Shown here in pieces: positions 51,104 through 59,369 of a stretch of 64,000 bases of DNA. The notes under the pieces are model-generated. The model did not search any database and had not been told where the DNA came from. It saw nothing but the letters and a program-made list of their open reading frames with translations. The position numbers and the translations under genes were made by a program. Within the stretch, counting starts at the first letter, position 1. Every line of letters begins with the position of its first letter. This DNA comes from Tenacibaculum sp. 190524A05c (GTDB taxonomy: Bacteria; Bacteroidota; Bacteroidia; Flavobacteriales; Flavobacteriaceae): assembly GCF_964036595.1 (NCBI RefSeq), contig NZ_OZ038523.1:4066483-4130482 (forward strand). Direction: 5' to 3'.

Positions 51104-51393
51104 AAATGTATTTACAGAACGTAAAAATACAATTATTTATGACTTATTAAAGTTTAAAATATTAACAAAAAAAGTTAAAACCCTAACAAGTTTTGTTACC
51201 TGTTTTTTTCTGAGTGTTTTTCCCTGTTATAAACTAGGACTTATCATGTCAAACTTATTTTGAAGTGCTCTTATGTTTGCAGTGTTGTTTTGAAAAATAG
51301 TAAACAACATAGGATTGATCAACCTGAATTATCGCGGAAACCGAAAAGCGTAAGAGTAGGTAAATTTTAAAAACTATTTAATTAAAAACTATC

Positions 51394-52377
51394 ATGAAAA
51401 AAATTTTAATGCTAATTATAATAGCTGCAATAGCTGTTAGTTGTAAAGATGAAGAAATTATAAAAGAGTCACCCCAAGAAACTATTGAAACCGAACAAAG
51501 AAAAGAAGGTAAAGCAATGCTTCATTTTGATAGAGTAGAGGAGTTGCAATCTTTTATTAAAGAAAGAGTTTCGTCTGATATTGATTATTTGGATGAAGCA
51601 AGAAATTTTTCTGAAAGAGGTTTATATAATCCTTTGTTATTGGTTTATAATTTAGATGCTAGAGAGGCCGAGAAAAAAGGAATTGAAGAAAAATCTATTC
51701 CGACTGTTGCTTCAGATGATGATATGTTATTGTTACTTTTAAATGAAGATGGAGAAATTGGAATTGAGGACAAGATTTTTAGAATCGATGGAGATTTCGT
51801 TTATACATATACTGCATCAGGAGGATCTGGAGATATTAATAATTTTACTGAGCAATATAATGCGGGTAAAATTCAAATGAAACGAGGAGGAACTTTAGAG
51901 TTTAGTAAAAACTTAACTGTGTATATGCATGATAATGTAAAGTCTTCAGAGGAAGAGAACTTTGTAGGTAGATCTCAAACAAATTACCAATACTTTAGTA
52001 ATAACTATAGAATGAGAGCGCGTCAGTTCGATGGATATTGGGTGTTTTATAGTTCAATAGGGTCAAACACTAAAGTAGAGGAGCGTAAAAAGTTCTTATG
52101 GTGGTCTTGGTGGAAAACTGCTAAAACTGATAATAGATTAGAATATGAGTTGTCTTATGAAGTAAGATCAACTCCAGGATTTCCTCCTGTAAATTTTGTT
52201 ACAACTGCATCTGGATTTAGATATTGCAATTGTAATACTGCTCAAAGAACGTATTCATGGTCAGTTGGAGTGCCATGGGCTCCAGAGAGGTATATTCCGT
52301 TAGAAGGAGAATCTAGACATTGGGCACACTGGTATACAACAAACCCAAATACTGTTTCTGTAACTTTACAGTACTAA
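51394..52377 (+). CDS. Predicted lipoprotein, DUF-type secreted protein
   Basis: Protein of 327 aa with a lipoprotein signal (MKKILMLIIIAAIAVSCKDE, lipidated Cys at 17). The mature region has a charged helical part (about 35-105) and then a beta-rich domain (about 130-327) with many Tyr and Trp (RKKFLWWSWWKTAKTDNRLEYELSY) and a Cys pair in FRYCNCNTAQR. I know no function; similar DUF4848-like lipoproteins are seen in flavobacteria. It is a single gene with a terminator and faces dnaN. Confidence 0.75.
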   Translation: MKKILMLIIIAAIAVSCKDEEIIKESPQETIETEQRKEGKAMLHFDRVEELQSFIKERVSSDIDYLDEARNFSERGLYNPLLLVYNLDAREAEKKGIEEKSIPTVASDDDMLLLLLNEDGEIGIEDKIFRIDGDFVYTYTASGGSGDINNFTEQYNAGKIQMKRGGTLEFSKNLTVYMHDNVKSSEEENFVGRSQTNYQYFSNNYRMRARQFDGYWVFYSSIGSNTKVEERKKFLWWSWWKTAKTDNRLEYELSYEVRSTPGFPPVNFVTTASGFRYCNCNTAQRTYSWSVGVPWAPERYIPLEGESRHWAHWYTTNPNTVSVTLQY

Positions 52378-52407
52378 GTGAGAAATAGAATAAATAAAGT
52401 GTAAAAG

Positions 52408-52437
52408 AAAAGTCCTGAGTTAAACTCAGGACTTTTT
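52408..52437. terminator. Bidirectional terminator between the lipoprotein gene and dnaN
   Basis: AAAAGTCCTGAGTT at 52408-52421 is mirrored by AACTCAGGACTTTT to 52436. A- and T-runs lie on both sides, so it can stop both convergent transcripts. Confidence 0.85.
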
Positions 52438-52463
52438 GTTTATTAAGATGTTGAAAGGAAAGA

Positions 52464-53582
52464 TTATCCGTTTAACATTACTGGCATAACTAACATTGTA
52501 ATGTGTTCACCATCTTCAGTTCCATCAATTGGAGTTAAAATTCCTGCTCTATTTGGTAAACTCATTTCTAATTGAACATCGTTTGCGTTTAAGTTGTTCA
52601 ACATTTCACTTAAGAAACGTGAGTTAAATCCAATTTGCATATCATCACCTTGGTAATCACAACTCAATCGCTCATCTGCTTTGTTCGCGTAATCTAAATC
52701 TTCTGCAGAAATATTTAATTCTGTTCCTGCCATTTTTAATCTGATTTGATGCGTTGTTTTACTAGAGAAAATAGAAACACGACGCACAGAGTTTAAAAAT
52801 GAAGATCTGTCTACAGTCAATTTATTTGGATTTTCTTTTGGAATTACCGCTTCGTAATTCGGGTATTTTCCATCAATTAATCGACAGACTAAAACTACAT
52901 TGTCGAATGTAAATTTAGCATTGGTGTCATTGTACTCAACTAAAACATTATCATCAGCTCCACCTAAAATCCCTTTTAATAAGTTTAAAGGTTTTTTTGG
53001 CATAATGAATTCTGCAGATTTATCTGCAGATACATCTGTCCTAGTGTATTTTACTAATTTGTGAGCATCAGTTGCTACAAATGTTAATTCTTTTGAGTTA
53101 AATTGAAAAAACACCCCGCTCATTACAGGTCTTAAATCGTCATTTCCTGCTGCGAAAATTGTTTTAGAAATAGCTGTTGCTAAAACATGTGCAGGAATTT
53201 CAGTACTTGTTGGTGAAGGTAATTCAATAGCTTTTGGAAATTCCTCTCCACTGTAAAAAGCCATATCGTACTTTCCTTGTTCTGAACTTATTTCGATTGT
53301 GTTTTCTCCTTGTGTTTTGAATGTTAAAGGTTGATCAGGAAAAGTCTTTAACGTGTCTAATAAAAGACGAGCATTAATAGCTATCGATCCAGAATCGGTA
53401 CTTTCAACATTAATAACTGCGCTCATTGTAGTTTCTAGATCAGAAGATGATGCAGTTAGTTTGTTTTCAGATAATTCGAATAAAAAATTATCTAAAATTG
53501 GCAATGTATTATTACTATTAATAACCCCACCTAAAACTTGTAATTGTTTTAATAAATGTGAGCTAGATACAATAAATTTCAT
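52464..53582 (-). CDS. dnaN: DNA polymerase III sliding clamp (beta subunit)
   Basis: Sliding clamp of 372 aa with three clamp domains of roughly 120 residues. Marks are MKFIVSSSHLLKQLQVLGGVI at the start, the TFVATDAHKLVKYTR segment of domain 2 and the C-terminal MLVMPVMLNG end that helps form the protein-binding pocket. It tethers the replicase to DNA. It stands alone, as usual in flavobacteria where dnaA and dnaN are often apart. Confidence 0.96.
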   Translation of the reverse strand: MKFIVSSSHLLKQLQVLGGVINSNNTLPILDNFLFELSENKLTASSSDLETTMSAVINVESTDSGSIAINARLLLDTLKTFPDQPLTFKTQGENTIEISSEQGKYDMAFYSGEEFPKAIELPSPTSTEIPAHVLATAISKTIFAAGNDDLRPVMSGVFFQFNSKELTFVATDAHKLVKYTRTDVSADKSAEFIMPKKPLNLLKGILGGADDNVLVEYNDTNAKFTFDNVVLVCRLIDGKYPNYEAVIPKENPNKLTVDRSSFLNSVRRVSIFSSKTTHQIRLKMAGTELNISAEDLDYANKADERLSCDYQGDDMQIGFNSRFLSEMLNNLNANDVQLEMSLPNRAGILTPIDGTEDGEHITMLVMPVMLNG

Positions 53583-53609
53583 TATTTCTTAGTAAAGTAG
53601 TTTGATGTA

Positions 53610-53617
53610 CAAAGATA
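53610..53617 (-). promoter_or_regulatory. TAnnTTTG promoter element of dnaN
   Basis: On the minus strand TATCTTTG matches the -7 consensus and ends 28 bases before the dnaN start. Confidence 0.5.
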
Positions 53618-53673
53618 TTCTATTCAATTAATTTTTAAAATTAATTTATCAACACTTTTAATTTTATTGTTGA

Positions 53674-54624
53674 TTAGTTAAATAAATAGTTGATTTGAAT
53701 ACCTCCATATAGATTTCCGTTCGGCACATTTTCGCTTTCCAACTTTTTGGTGTGATGAACAATCATGTATTTAAAGTTAAATCGATTTGAGGTAAACCAA
53801 AATCCGAATTCTGTTGTCACTACAAGTGGTCTTAATTCATATGTAACAGGGTTGTTTTCAGTAAGAAAACTTCCTTGTATGGTTGCATCGTATATGGCTA
53901 GTCGCACCGTTGGATTAATATAGAAAAATGCTTCTACCTCATTATTAAATTCAGAGTCTTTATGGTTTAAATTACTATTAAAGGCTACAGTGTTTGCAGT
54001 TTTTTGGAGTAATTTAGTTCCGATTCGACTAAAAATTCCCGTAGAAATATCTGTAAAAACAGTACCTATATTTCCCATGCTCTTCCAGTTTAAATCAAAA
54101 TATCGACTTTTGTTATATAGTGATTGAGTGTATTCTGCTTTAAAATTTAGAGCAAAAGCATCTTTAATTTGGTATTTCCATCCATCAGCAGGATTGAAAC
54201 CATATATACTATGGACAAAATTCATGGATTGTTCGCCGTAAGCTGAAGGTCCTAAAATTCCGATTTCTCCTGATAGTCCAAAATATGAATCATTCTTGTA
54301 AAACTTTTTAAATCCAACTCCTCCATATAAATATCCTGCAAAAGGCCTGTCGTGTTCTACAATACTTCTCACATTTGCTCTAAATGGAGAATATAGTTTT
54401 TGTCCTAATTCAAATGAGTATATTTTCTTTATTTGATTCTCTTTTAATAAACTGCTAGAATAGCTGTATGTAAGAAAAACACCATTCGTGTAATATCTAT
54501 CTTGAGTAGTAGAAATGTATAAGTCGTTGTCGTTTGTAATGCTAAAAGCACTCTTATATTTTACTTGTGAATAGCTTGTTAGGGCATAAGTTGCAAGTAA
54601 AATGCCTAAAATATTTTTTTTCAT
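53674..54624 (-). CDS. LpxR-like lipid A deacylase family protein (DUF2219)
   Basis: Outer-membrane beta-barrel protein of 316 aa from the ATG at 54624 (MKKNILGILLATYALTSYSQ signal peptide). The LpxR/DUF2219 family is shown by SITNDNDLYISTTQDRYYTNGVFLTYSY with the conserved Asn-Asp, and by EHDRPFAGYLYGG. In Salmonella LpxR removes the 3'-acyloxyacyl group of lipid A, using Asn, Asp and His residues. A similar role here is inferred; lipid A of flavobacteria may differ. It is divergent from the PPK2 gene. Confidence 0.85.
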   Translation of the reverse strand: MKKNILGILLATYALTSYSQVKYKSAFSITNDNDLYISTTQDRYYTNGVFLTYSYSSSLLKENQIKKIYSFELGQKLYSPFRANVRSIVEHDRPFAGYLYGGVGFKKFYKNDSYFGLSGEIGILGPSAYGEQSMNFVHSIYGFNPADGWKYQIKDAFALNFKAEYTQSLYNKSRYFDLNWKSMGNIGTVFTDISTGIFSRIGTKLLQKTANTVAFNSNLNHKDSEFNNEVEAFFYINPTVRLAIYDATIQGSFLTENNPVTYELRPLVVTTEFGFWFTSNRFNFKYMIVHHTKKLESENVPNGNLYGGIQINYLFN

Positions 54625-54717
54625 TGAAAATATGTTCCGCACTAAAGGTAATGAAATAATGAAAAATTGCTCATATTCTAGGTAAGAATTTATACATTAG
54701 TAGATCATTATAAGCAT

Positions 54718-55575
54718 ATGGGAAATAAGCCGAAATTAACTATTGAAGACTTTGAAAGCGCAAAAAGTAATAATGATTTACTTGCTTTAATTGACGAGAA
54801 AAAAATATCTATTTCCAAGGTGGAAAATGAACTTTTTTATGAAAAAGAATTAAGATGTCTTCAAATTGAGTTGGTTAAGTTGCAACAATGGATTGCGAAA
54901 AATAATAAGCGTGTAGCTGTTATTTTTGAAGGAAGAGACGCAGCTGGAAAAGGAGGGAATATTAGAAGGTTTATGGAGCATTTGAATCCTAGATCTTCTC
55001 GGCTTGTTGCCCTAAATAAGCCTACTGAAGTTGAAAGAGGTCAGTGGTATTTTCAGAGATATATTAAAGAGTTACCAAATCCAGGAGAAATTGTTTTTTT
55101 TGATAGAAGTTGGTATAATAGAGCTGTTGTGGAGCCTGTAATGGGGTTTTGCACTGAAGCACAGTATAGAAAGTTTTTAGTTCAAGTTCCAGAGTTTGAG
55201 CATATGTTGTATGAAGATGGTGTGGTTGTAATTAAGTTTTGGTTATCGATTACCAAAAAAGAACAGTTGAGAAGATTTGATGCGAGAATGGGGAATCCAT
55301 TAAAACATTGGAAGTTCAGTCCGGTAGATAAAAAAGGTCAAGAGCTTTGGGATAAGTATACTTATTATAAGGAGGAGATGTTTACGAATACTCACACAAC
55401 ATACTGTCCTTGGACTATCATTAAAACAAACACTAAAAAAGTAGCTCGACTTGAAGCGATAAGACATGTATTGTCAAAGTTTGACTACGATGGAAAAGAA
55501 GAGGCAATGACTAATTTAAACCCAGATCCTAATATTGTAATGCGATACTATAGATCTATTGTTCAAAACGATTAA
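54718..55575 (+). CDS. Polyphosphate kinase 2, class-I-like (1)
   Basis: PPK2 enzyme of 285 aa. The Walker A motif is VIFEGRDAAGKGGNI (about 77-91), the lid and Walker B region is GEIVFFDRSWYNRAVVEPVMGF, and RFDARMGNPLKHWKFSPVD follows. FEGRDAAGKGG is the class I form, which mainly phosphorylates ADP (or GDP) with polyphosphate. The neighbouring gene one base downstream is a paralogue. Both are probably cytoplasmic; the two may form one hetero-oligomer or have different nucleotide use. Confidence 0.9.
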   Translation: MGNKPKLTIEDFESAKSNNDLLALIDEKKISISKVENELFYEKELRCLQIELVKLQQWIAKNNKRVAVIFEGRDAAGKGGNIRRFMEHLNPRSSRLVALNKPTEVERGQWYFQRYIKELPNPGEIVFFDRSWYNRAVVEPVMGFCTEAQYRKFLVQVPEFEHMLYEDGVVVIKFWLSITKKEQLRRFDARMGNPLKHWKFSPVDKKGQELWDKYTYYKEEMFTNTHTTYCPWTIIKTNTKKVARLEAIRHVLSKFDYDGKEEAMTNLNPDPNIVMRYYRSIVQND

Positions 55576-55576
55576 T

Positions 55577-56389
55577 ATGGATAAGAACACTGCGAATAAC
55601 ACAATGGGTTTTAAATTAACTCAAGAAGATGCTGATAAGCTAAACACAAAAGATGGTTTAATATCGATTTTGTCTAAAGAACCATATAATGTAGAAAGGG
55701 CTTTGCGATATGTGAATTATCTTCAGAAACTTGAAGAGTTACAAGTAGAATTAATTCGTTTGCAGACTTGGGCTATTGAAAAAGGCGAGCGAATTATAGT
55801 TTTGTTTGAAGGTAGAGATGCGGCTGGAAAAGGTGGTGCAATACGAAGAATTACGGAAAGAATTAATCCTCGACATATGCGTATTGTGGCGTTACCAAAA
55901 CCAACAGAAGAGGAATCTACTCAATGGTATTTTCAACGTTATGTAGAGCAATTTCCGAAAGCTGGAGAATTGGTTTTGTTTGATAGAAGTTGGTATAACA
56001 GAGCGGTTGTTGAACCTGTAAATGGATTTTGTACTGAAGATCAGTATAAGATATTTATGAAACAGGTTAATGGTTTTGAGAAAATGATATTACAATCTGG
56101 TATTCGATTGGTTAAAATCTATATGTCTATTTCTAAAAAGGAGCAACAAAAGAGATTTGATGAGATCAAAAATGATCCTTTAAAACAATGGAAGATGACT
56201 CCTGTTGATGAAAGAGCTCAACAATTATGGGATGATTATACAGTATATAAAAAGAAAATGTTTAAGAAAACAAATACTGAATTATCTCCTTGGAAAATTA
56301 TCCGAGCAAATAGAAAAACAGAAGCACGAATTGCGTGTATAGAACATATTTTATCTAGTATTCCTTATGATAAGAATACTGAGATTTAA
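55577..56389 (+). CDS. Polyphosphate kinase 2, class-I-like (2)
   Basis: PPK2 enzyme of 270 aa from the ATG at 55577, one base after the preceding stop; the longer frame from 55559 overlaps it. Motifs match those of its neighbour: VLFEGRDAAGKGGAI for Walker A, GELVLFDRSWYNRAVVEPVNGF for Walker B, and KKEQQKRFDEIKNDPLKQWKMTPVD. It is the standard form of the family and may be the main one. It ends 27 bases before a convergent phosphatase gene. Confidence 0.9.
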   Translation: MDKNTANNTMGFKLTQEDADKLNTKDGLISILSKEPYNVERALRYVNYLQKLEELQVELIRLQTWAIEKGERIIVLFEGRDAAGKGGAIRRITERINPRHMRIVALPKPTEEESTQWYFQRYVEQFPKAGELVLFDRSWYNRAVVEPVNGFCTEDQYKIFMKQVNGFEKMILQSGIRLVKIYMSISKKEQQKRFDEIKNDPLKQWKMTPVDERAQQLWDDYTVYKKKMFKKTNTELSPWKIIRANRKTEARIACIEHILSSIPYDKNTEI

Positions 56390-56416
56390 AAAATAATCTG
56401 AAAGATGTTTAATATG

Positions 56417-57070
56417 TTATTGATCTGTTTCTTCTGGAGAAATAGCTCTTTTTACTTCGTCGAAAATAAAGAATAATTCAGCGGCAACCTGCTTACTTGT
56501 TTCTAAATACTTTTCGTTTTGACCTTCGGTATTGTCAGCTACTTTAGGATCTACATAAGGTAGATGAAAACGTTTGATAGCGTCAGGGATAAAAGGACAA
56601 TTTTGGTCTGCGCTATCGCATGTTGTAATAGCGATATATGGATAGCTATTATTGATATCATCATAGGTTTTTGAAAAACCAAGAATTGATTTTTTAGATC
56701 CTTTAAAAGAAATTAAATATCTTGGGTTTTGATGTGAAAAGTCATCAACATTAAACTCAAATCCATTGCTTTGTAAGCATTTTACAGTGTTTCTGTGAAA
56801 TGCAGTTACTTCCGTTCCGCCTGAGAATGAAAATATATTTTCTATTTGAAAATATTCGCTAGCATAAAACGACCATACCTGTGCCATTTGGCTTCTACGT
56901 GAGTTATGAGTACAGATAAAATTGATGTTAATTTTATCTCTATCTTCTAACTCTTCAATAATCTTATCTGCAATAGAAAAAAGTAAGTTTTGTCTTTCTT
57001 CAGTTAAAATTAACTCTTTTCTCGCTTTCTCAAAGAAATCTCTAGTAGTTGTCTTAGTGGTTTTAATCAT
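56417..57070 (-). CDS. ArsC-like low-molecular-weight phosphatase family protein (2)
   Basis: Protein of 217 aa, paralogue of the product at 19238. The P-loop is FICTHNSRRSQMAQVW (C-X5-R), with further Cys in ITTCDSADQNCPF and the LPYVDPKVADN acid loop. It lies alone, without arsR or DUF6428, so its role in arsenate reduction is less certain. A protein-tyrosine phosphatase acting on cell-surface or regulatory proteins is an alternative. Confidence 0.83.
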   Translation of the reverse strand: MIKTTKTTTRDFFEKARKELILTEERQNLLFSIADKIIEELEDRDKININFICTHNSRRSQMAQVWSFYASEYFQIENIFSFSGGTEVTAFHRNTVKCLQSNGFEFNVDDFSHQNPRYLISFKGSKKSILGFSKTYDDINNSYPYIAITTCDSADQNCPFIPDAIKRFHLPYVDPKVADNTEGQNEKYLETSKQVAAELFFIFDEVKRAISPEETDQ

Positions 57071-57102
57071 TCTTTTATTACTATTTTACCGGGGGTTTAG
57101 TG

Positions 57103-57110
57103 TATTTTTG
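57103..57110 (+). promoter_or_regulatory. TAnnTTTG promoter element before the Smr-domain gene
   Basis: TATTTTTG, exact consensus, 66 bases before the ATG at 57177. The distance is longer than at other promoters here, so confidence is lower. Confidence 0.3.
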
Positions 57111-57176
57111 CTTAATGTTTATAAGATGCAAAATTAATAAACATAGAAGGTTATTATTTTTAAGTTAAGGTTAAGT

Positions 57177-57722
57177 ATGTGTTTAGAAATCGGTAATAAA
57201 GTTGCTGTTTTAGACGATGTTATTGAAGGAATCATAACGAAAATCACAAAAGACAATGTTTTAATTAAGTCAGAGGATGGATTGGAATTTTGGTTTTTGG
57301 CATCTGAGTTGGTTAAAATAGGAGAGAGTCAGGGTGATTTATTGCGAAAAACACGTGTCGATAATTCTTTATTAAATCAAAAGCTTGAAAACAATAATAA
57401 GAGGAAGTCGTCTTTGTTTAAAAAAAGTAAGAACGAAGTTGTGATGGAGGTAGATTTGCATATTGAAAAATTAACAAGATCTACAAGAGGATTGGATAAT
57501 TATGATATGTTATCGCTACAGATAGATACGGCTAAAAGAAAAATTGAGTATTGTATACAGAAAAGAATATCTAAGATTGTATTTATTCACGGTGTAGGTG
57601 AAGGTGTTTTAAAAACAGAATTACATTATTTATTGAATAGATATAATGTAAAGTATTATGATGCATCTTATAAGAAATATGGATTAGGTGCTACTGAGGT
57701 TTATATTTTTCAAAATCAGTAA
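57177..57722 (+). CDS. Smr domain protein, DUF2027-like
   Basis: Protein of 181 aa. The N-terminal part (about 1-50) is a small beta-domain (IGNKVAVLDDVIEGIITKITKDNVLI), the middle is a basic linker, and the C-terminus (about 95-181) is an Smr domain with VDLHIEKL and KIVFIHGVGEGVLKTEL. The HGxG motif is typical of Smr nucleases, related to the C-terminus of MutS2. It may cleave or bind nucleic acid, for example stalled-ribosome mRNA. It precedes the cysteine desulfurase gene by about 30 bases. Confidence 0.85.
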   Translation: MCLEIGNKVAVLDDVIEGIITKITKDNVLIKSEDGLEFWFLASELVKIGESQGDLLRKTRVDNSLLNQKLENNNKRKSSLFKKSKNEVVMEVDLHIEKLTRSTRGLDNYDMLSLQIDTAKRKIEYCIQKRISKIVFIHGVGEGVLKTELHYLLNRYNVKYYDASYKKYGLGATEVYIFQNQ

Positions 57723-57751
57723 TGTTGTAATTAGGAACTAAAATTTTAAGG

Positions 57752-58894
57752 ATGAAACAAGTATATTTTGATCATGCTGCTACTACTTATATGTATGATG
57801 AGGTGGTGGATGTTATGATGGATGCGATGAAAGAGAACTATGGTAATCCATCGTCAATACATCAATTTGGTCGTAAAGCAAAAGTATCGGTAGAAAAAGC
57901 AAGGAAAAATATAGCTACTCTTCTTGGTGTTTCTTCTAATGAAATTGTTTTTACATCAAGCGGTACAGAAGGAAATAATTTAATTTTAAATAATGCTGTT
58001 TACAATTTAGGTGTAAAGAGGATTATTACTTCTAAAATAGAACATCATGCAGTTTTAAATGTAGTTGAAAAGTTAAGTGTTGAAAATGAGGTTGTAGTTG
58101 ATTATGTTGCTTTAGATGAGTCAGGAATGATTGATTTGAAAGATTTAGAGAGATTGTTGTCTGAAAATGATGAGGTGACTTTGGTTAGCTTAATGATGGT
58201 TAATAACGAAATCGGGAATATATTGCCATATGCTAAAGTTGCTGGTTTGTGTGAAAACTATAATGCGCTTTTTCATACAGATGCGGTACAGGCTATCGGT
58301 CAGTTTAGTATAGATCTTAAAGATAGTTCAATAGATTTCTTAGTGGCAAGCGCTCATAAATTTCATGGTCCTAAGGGTGTTGGGTTTGTTTATGTGAAAA
58401 AAAATCATGTTGTAAAACCTATGATTTTAGGTGGTGGGCAAGAAAGAGGTGTTAGATCAAGTACTGAAAATGTTTCTGGGATTTTAGGGATGGAAAAAGC
58501 ATTAGCTCTGAGTTTGGGTAAAATAGAAGAGCGAACAAATCATATAATAGAGGTTAAAAAATATTTTTATGAGAAGTTAAACTCGTTATCATCTAAAATA
58601 AAAATAAATGGTTCTTTACCGGATAGTGAGTTTTCTATACCCAAAATTTTAAATGTTCGTTTTCCGTTACAGGATAAAATGTTGTTGTTTAATTTAGATT
58701 TAAGAGGCGTGGCAGTGTCTAGTGGTAGTGCTTGTCAAAGCGGTGGTTCAAAAATTTCTCATGTCTTGAGAGAGATATTGCTAGAAGAAGAATTAAATAA
58801 AACTTCAATTAGATTTTCGTTTAGTGAAAGATCAAGTAAGGCTGAAGTTGATTGTGTTATAGATGTTGTTTATTCTTTAGTATTTAAAAATTAG
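57752..58894 (+). CDS. Cysteine desulfurase, NifS/IscS-like
   Basis: PLP enzyme of 380 aa that takes sulfur from cysteine for FeS clusters or tRNA thiolation. The N-terminal YFDHAATTYMYDEVVDVMM, the PLP Lys in VASAHKFHGPKGVGFVYVKK (about 203-222), and the active Cys loop VSSGSACQSGGSKISHVL (about 323-340) are all visible. The loop is of the long IscS-like type. No iscU or other FeS gene is nearby. It ends upstream of the long gap before the adhesin. Confidence 0.93.
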   Translation: MKQVYFDHAATTYMYDEVVDVMMDAMKENYGNPSSIHQFGRKAKVSVEKARKNIATLLGVSSNEIVFTSSGTEGNNLILNNAVYNLGVKRIITSKIEHHAVLNVVEKLSVENEVVVDYVALDESGMIDLKDLERLLSENDEVTLVSLMMVNNEIGNILPYAKVAGLCENYNALFHTDAVQAIGQFSIDLKDSSIDFLVASAHKFHGPKGVGFVYVKKNHVVKPMILGGGQERGVRSSTENVSGILGMEKALALSLGKIEERTNHIIEVKKYFYEKLNSLSSKIKINGSLPDSEFSIPKILNVRFPLQDKMLLFNLDLRGVAVSSGSACQSGGSKISHVLREILLEEELNKTSIRFSFSERSSKAEVDCVIDVVYSLVFKN

Positions 58895-59146
58895 ATTTTC
58901 TTATTTGATTTCTTAAAAACGCGATAAGTCAATTTTAAGCTAATTTTAATTCGGTTCGTTGTCATTCTATGGTTTCGTTTTTTTTATTGCTTAAAAGAGG
59001 TTTTATCTTAGCGTTGTGTATCTGTTTTAACTATAGTATTTTTTAAAACAATAGTTATTTGTTATAGTTGGATTTTTATAAAAAAATCGTGACTAATTCC
59101 CTAAAAAGGTGTCAGATAAATATAGGCTCGAAATAAAAATATTTTA
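58895..59146. other. Gene-free stretch before the adhesin promoter
   Basis: I see no reading frame, RNA gene, repeat or terminator here. It is A/T-rich, with scattered short T-runs. It could hold an upstream control site for the adhesin. Confidence 0.6.
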
Positions 59147-59154
59147 TATATTTG
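59147..59154 (+). promoter_or_regulatory. TAnnTTTG promoter element of the adhesin
   Basis: TATATTTG, exact consensus and the same word as at the two small RNA candidates. Transcription should start near 59160, exactly where the folded leader begins. The ATG is 215 bases downstream, which makes this by far the longest leader in the window. Confidence 0.5.
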
Positions 59155-59160
59155 CGAGTG

Positions 59161-59243
59161 TTACGTTCCCCCGTTGTCAGAAAGTTGAATAAACTGACTG
59201 AGATGGGATCTTTAGCTTTAAATGTCTGAGACGGAGGAATGTA
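59161..59243 (+). promoter_or_regulatory. Folded 5' leader of the adhesin mRNA (riboswitch-like)
   Basis: TACGTTCCCCCG at 59162-59173 pairs with CGGAGGAATGTA at 59232-59243 over 12 positions, with one G-U and one mismatch. Inside, GTCAG and CTGAC form a 5-bp hairpin, and GAGAT with ATCTT may form another. The closing stem begins at the predicted 5' end. The CTGAGA word inside reminds of TPP riboswitches, but the rest of that motif is missing. The RNA family is not recognised. About 125 further bases of leader follow. Confidence 0.45.
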
Positions 59244-59369
59244 CTAAATTCACTTGTATTTCTTCATAGTTTTTTTTGAGCAAAAAGATTTTATCTTTTT
59301 CATTATTTCCATTTTTTGACAACAAATGTTTGAATGTTAATGTAAGTTTTCAAAATAGAAGTTGTCATT

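Noticed and set aside
50336..53582. Replication origin next to parAB and dnaN.
   Set aside because: I found no DnaA-box cluster, no dnaA gene and no clear parS site; flavobacterial parAB and dnaN are often away from dnaA.
59200..59235. TPP riboswitch, because of the CTGAGA word in the adhesin leader.
   Set aside because: The other conserved TPP elements, such as the ACC and GAACCTGA blocks, are absent and the gene is not linked to thiamine.
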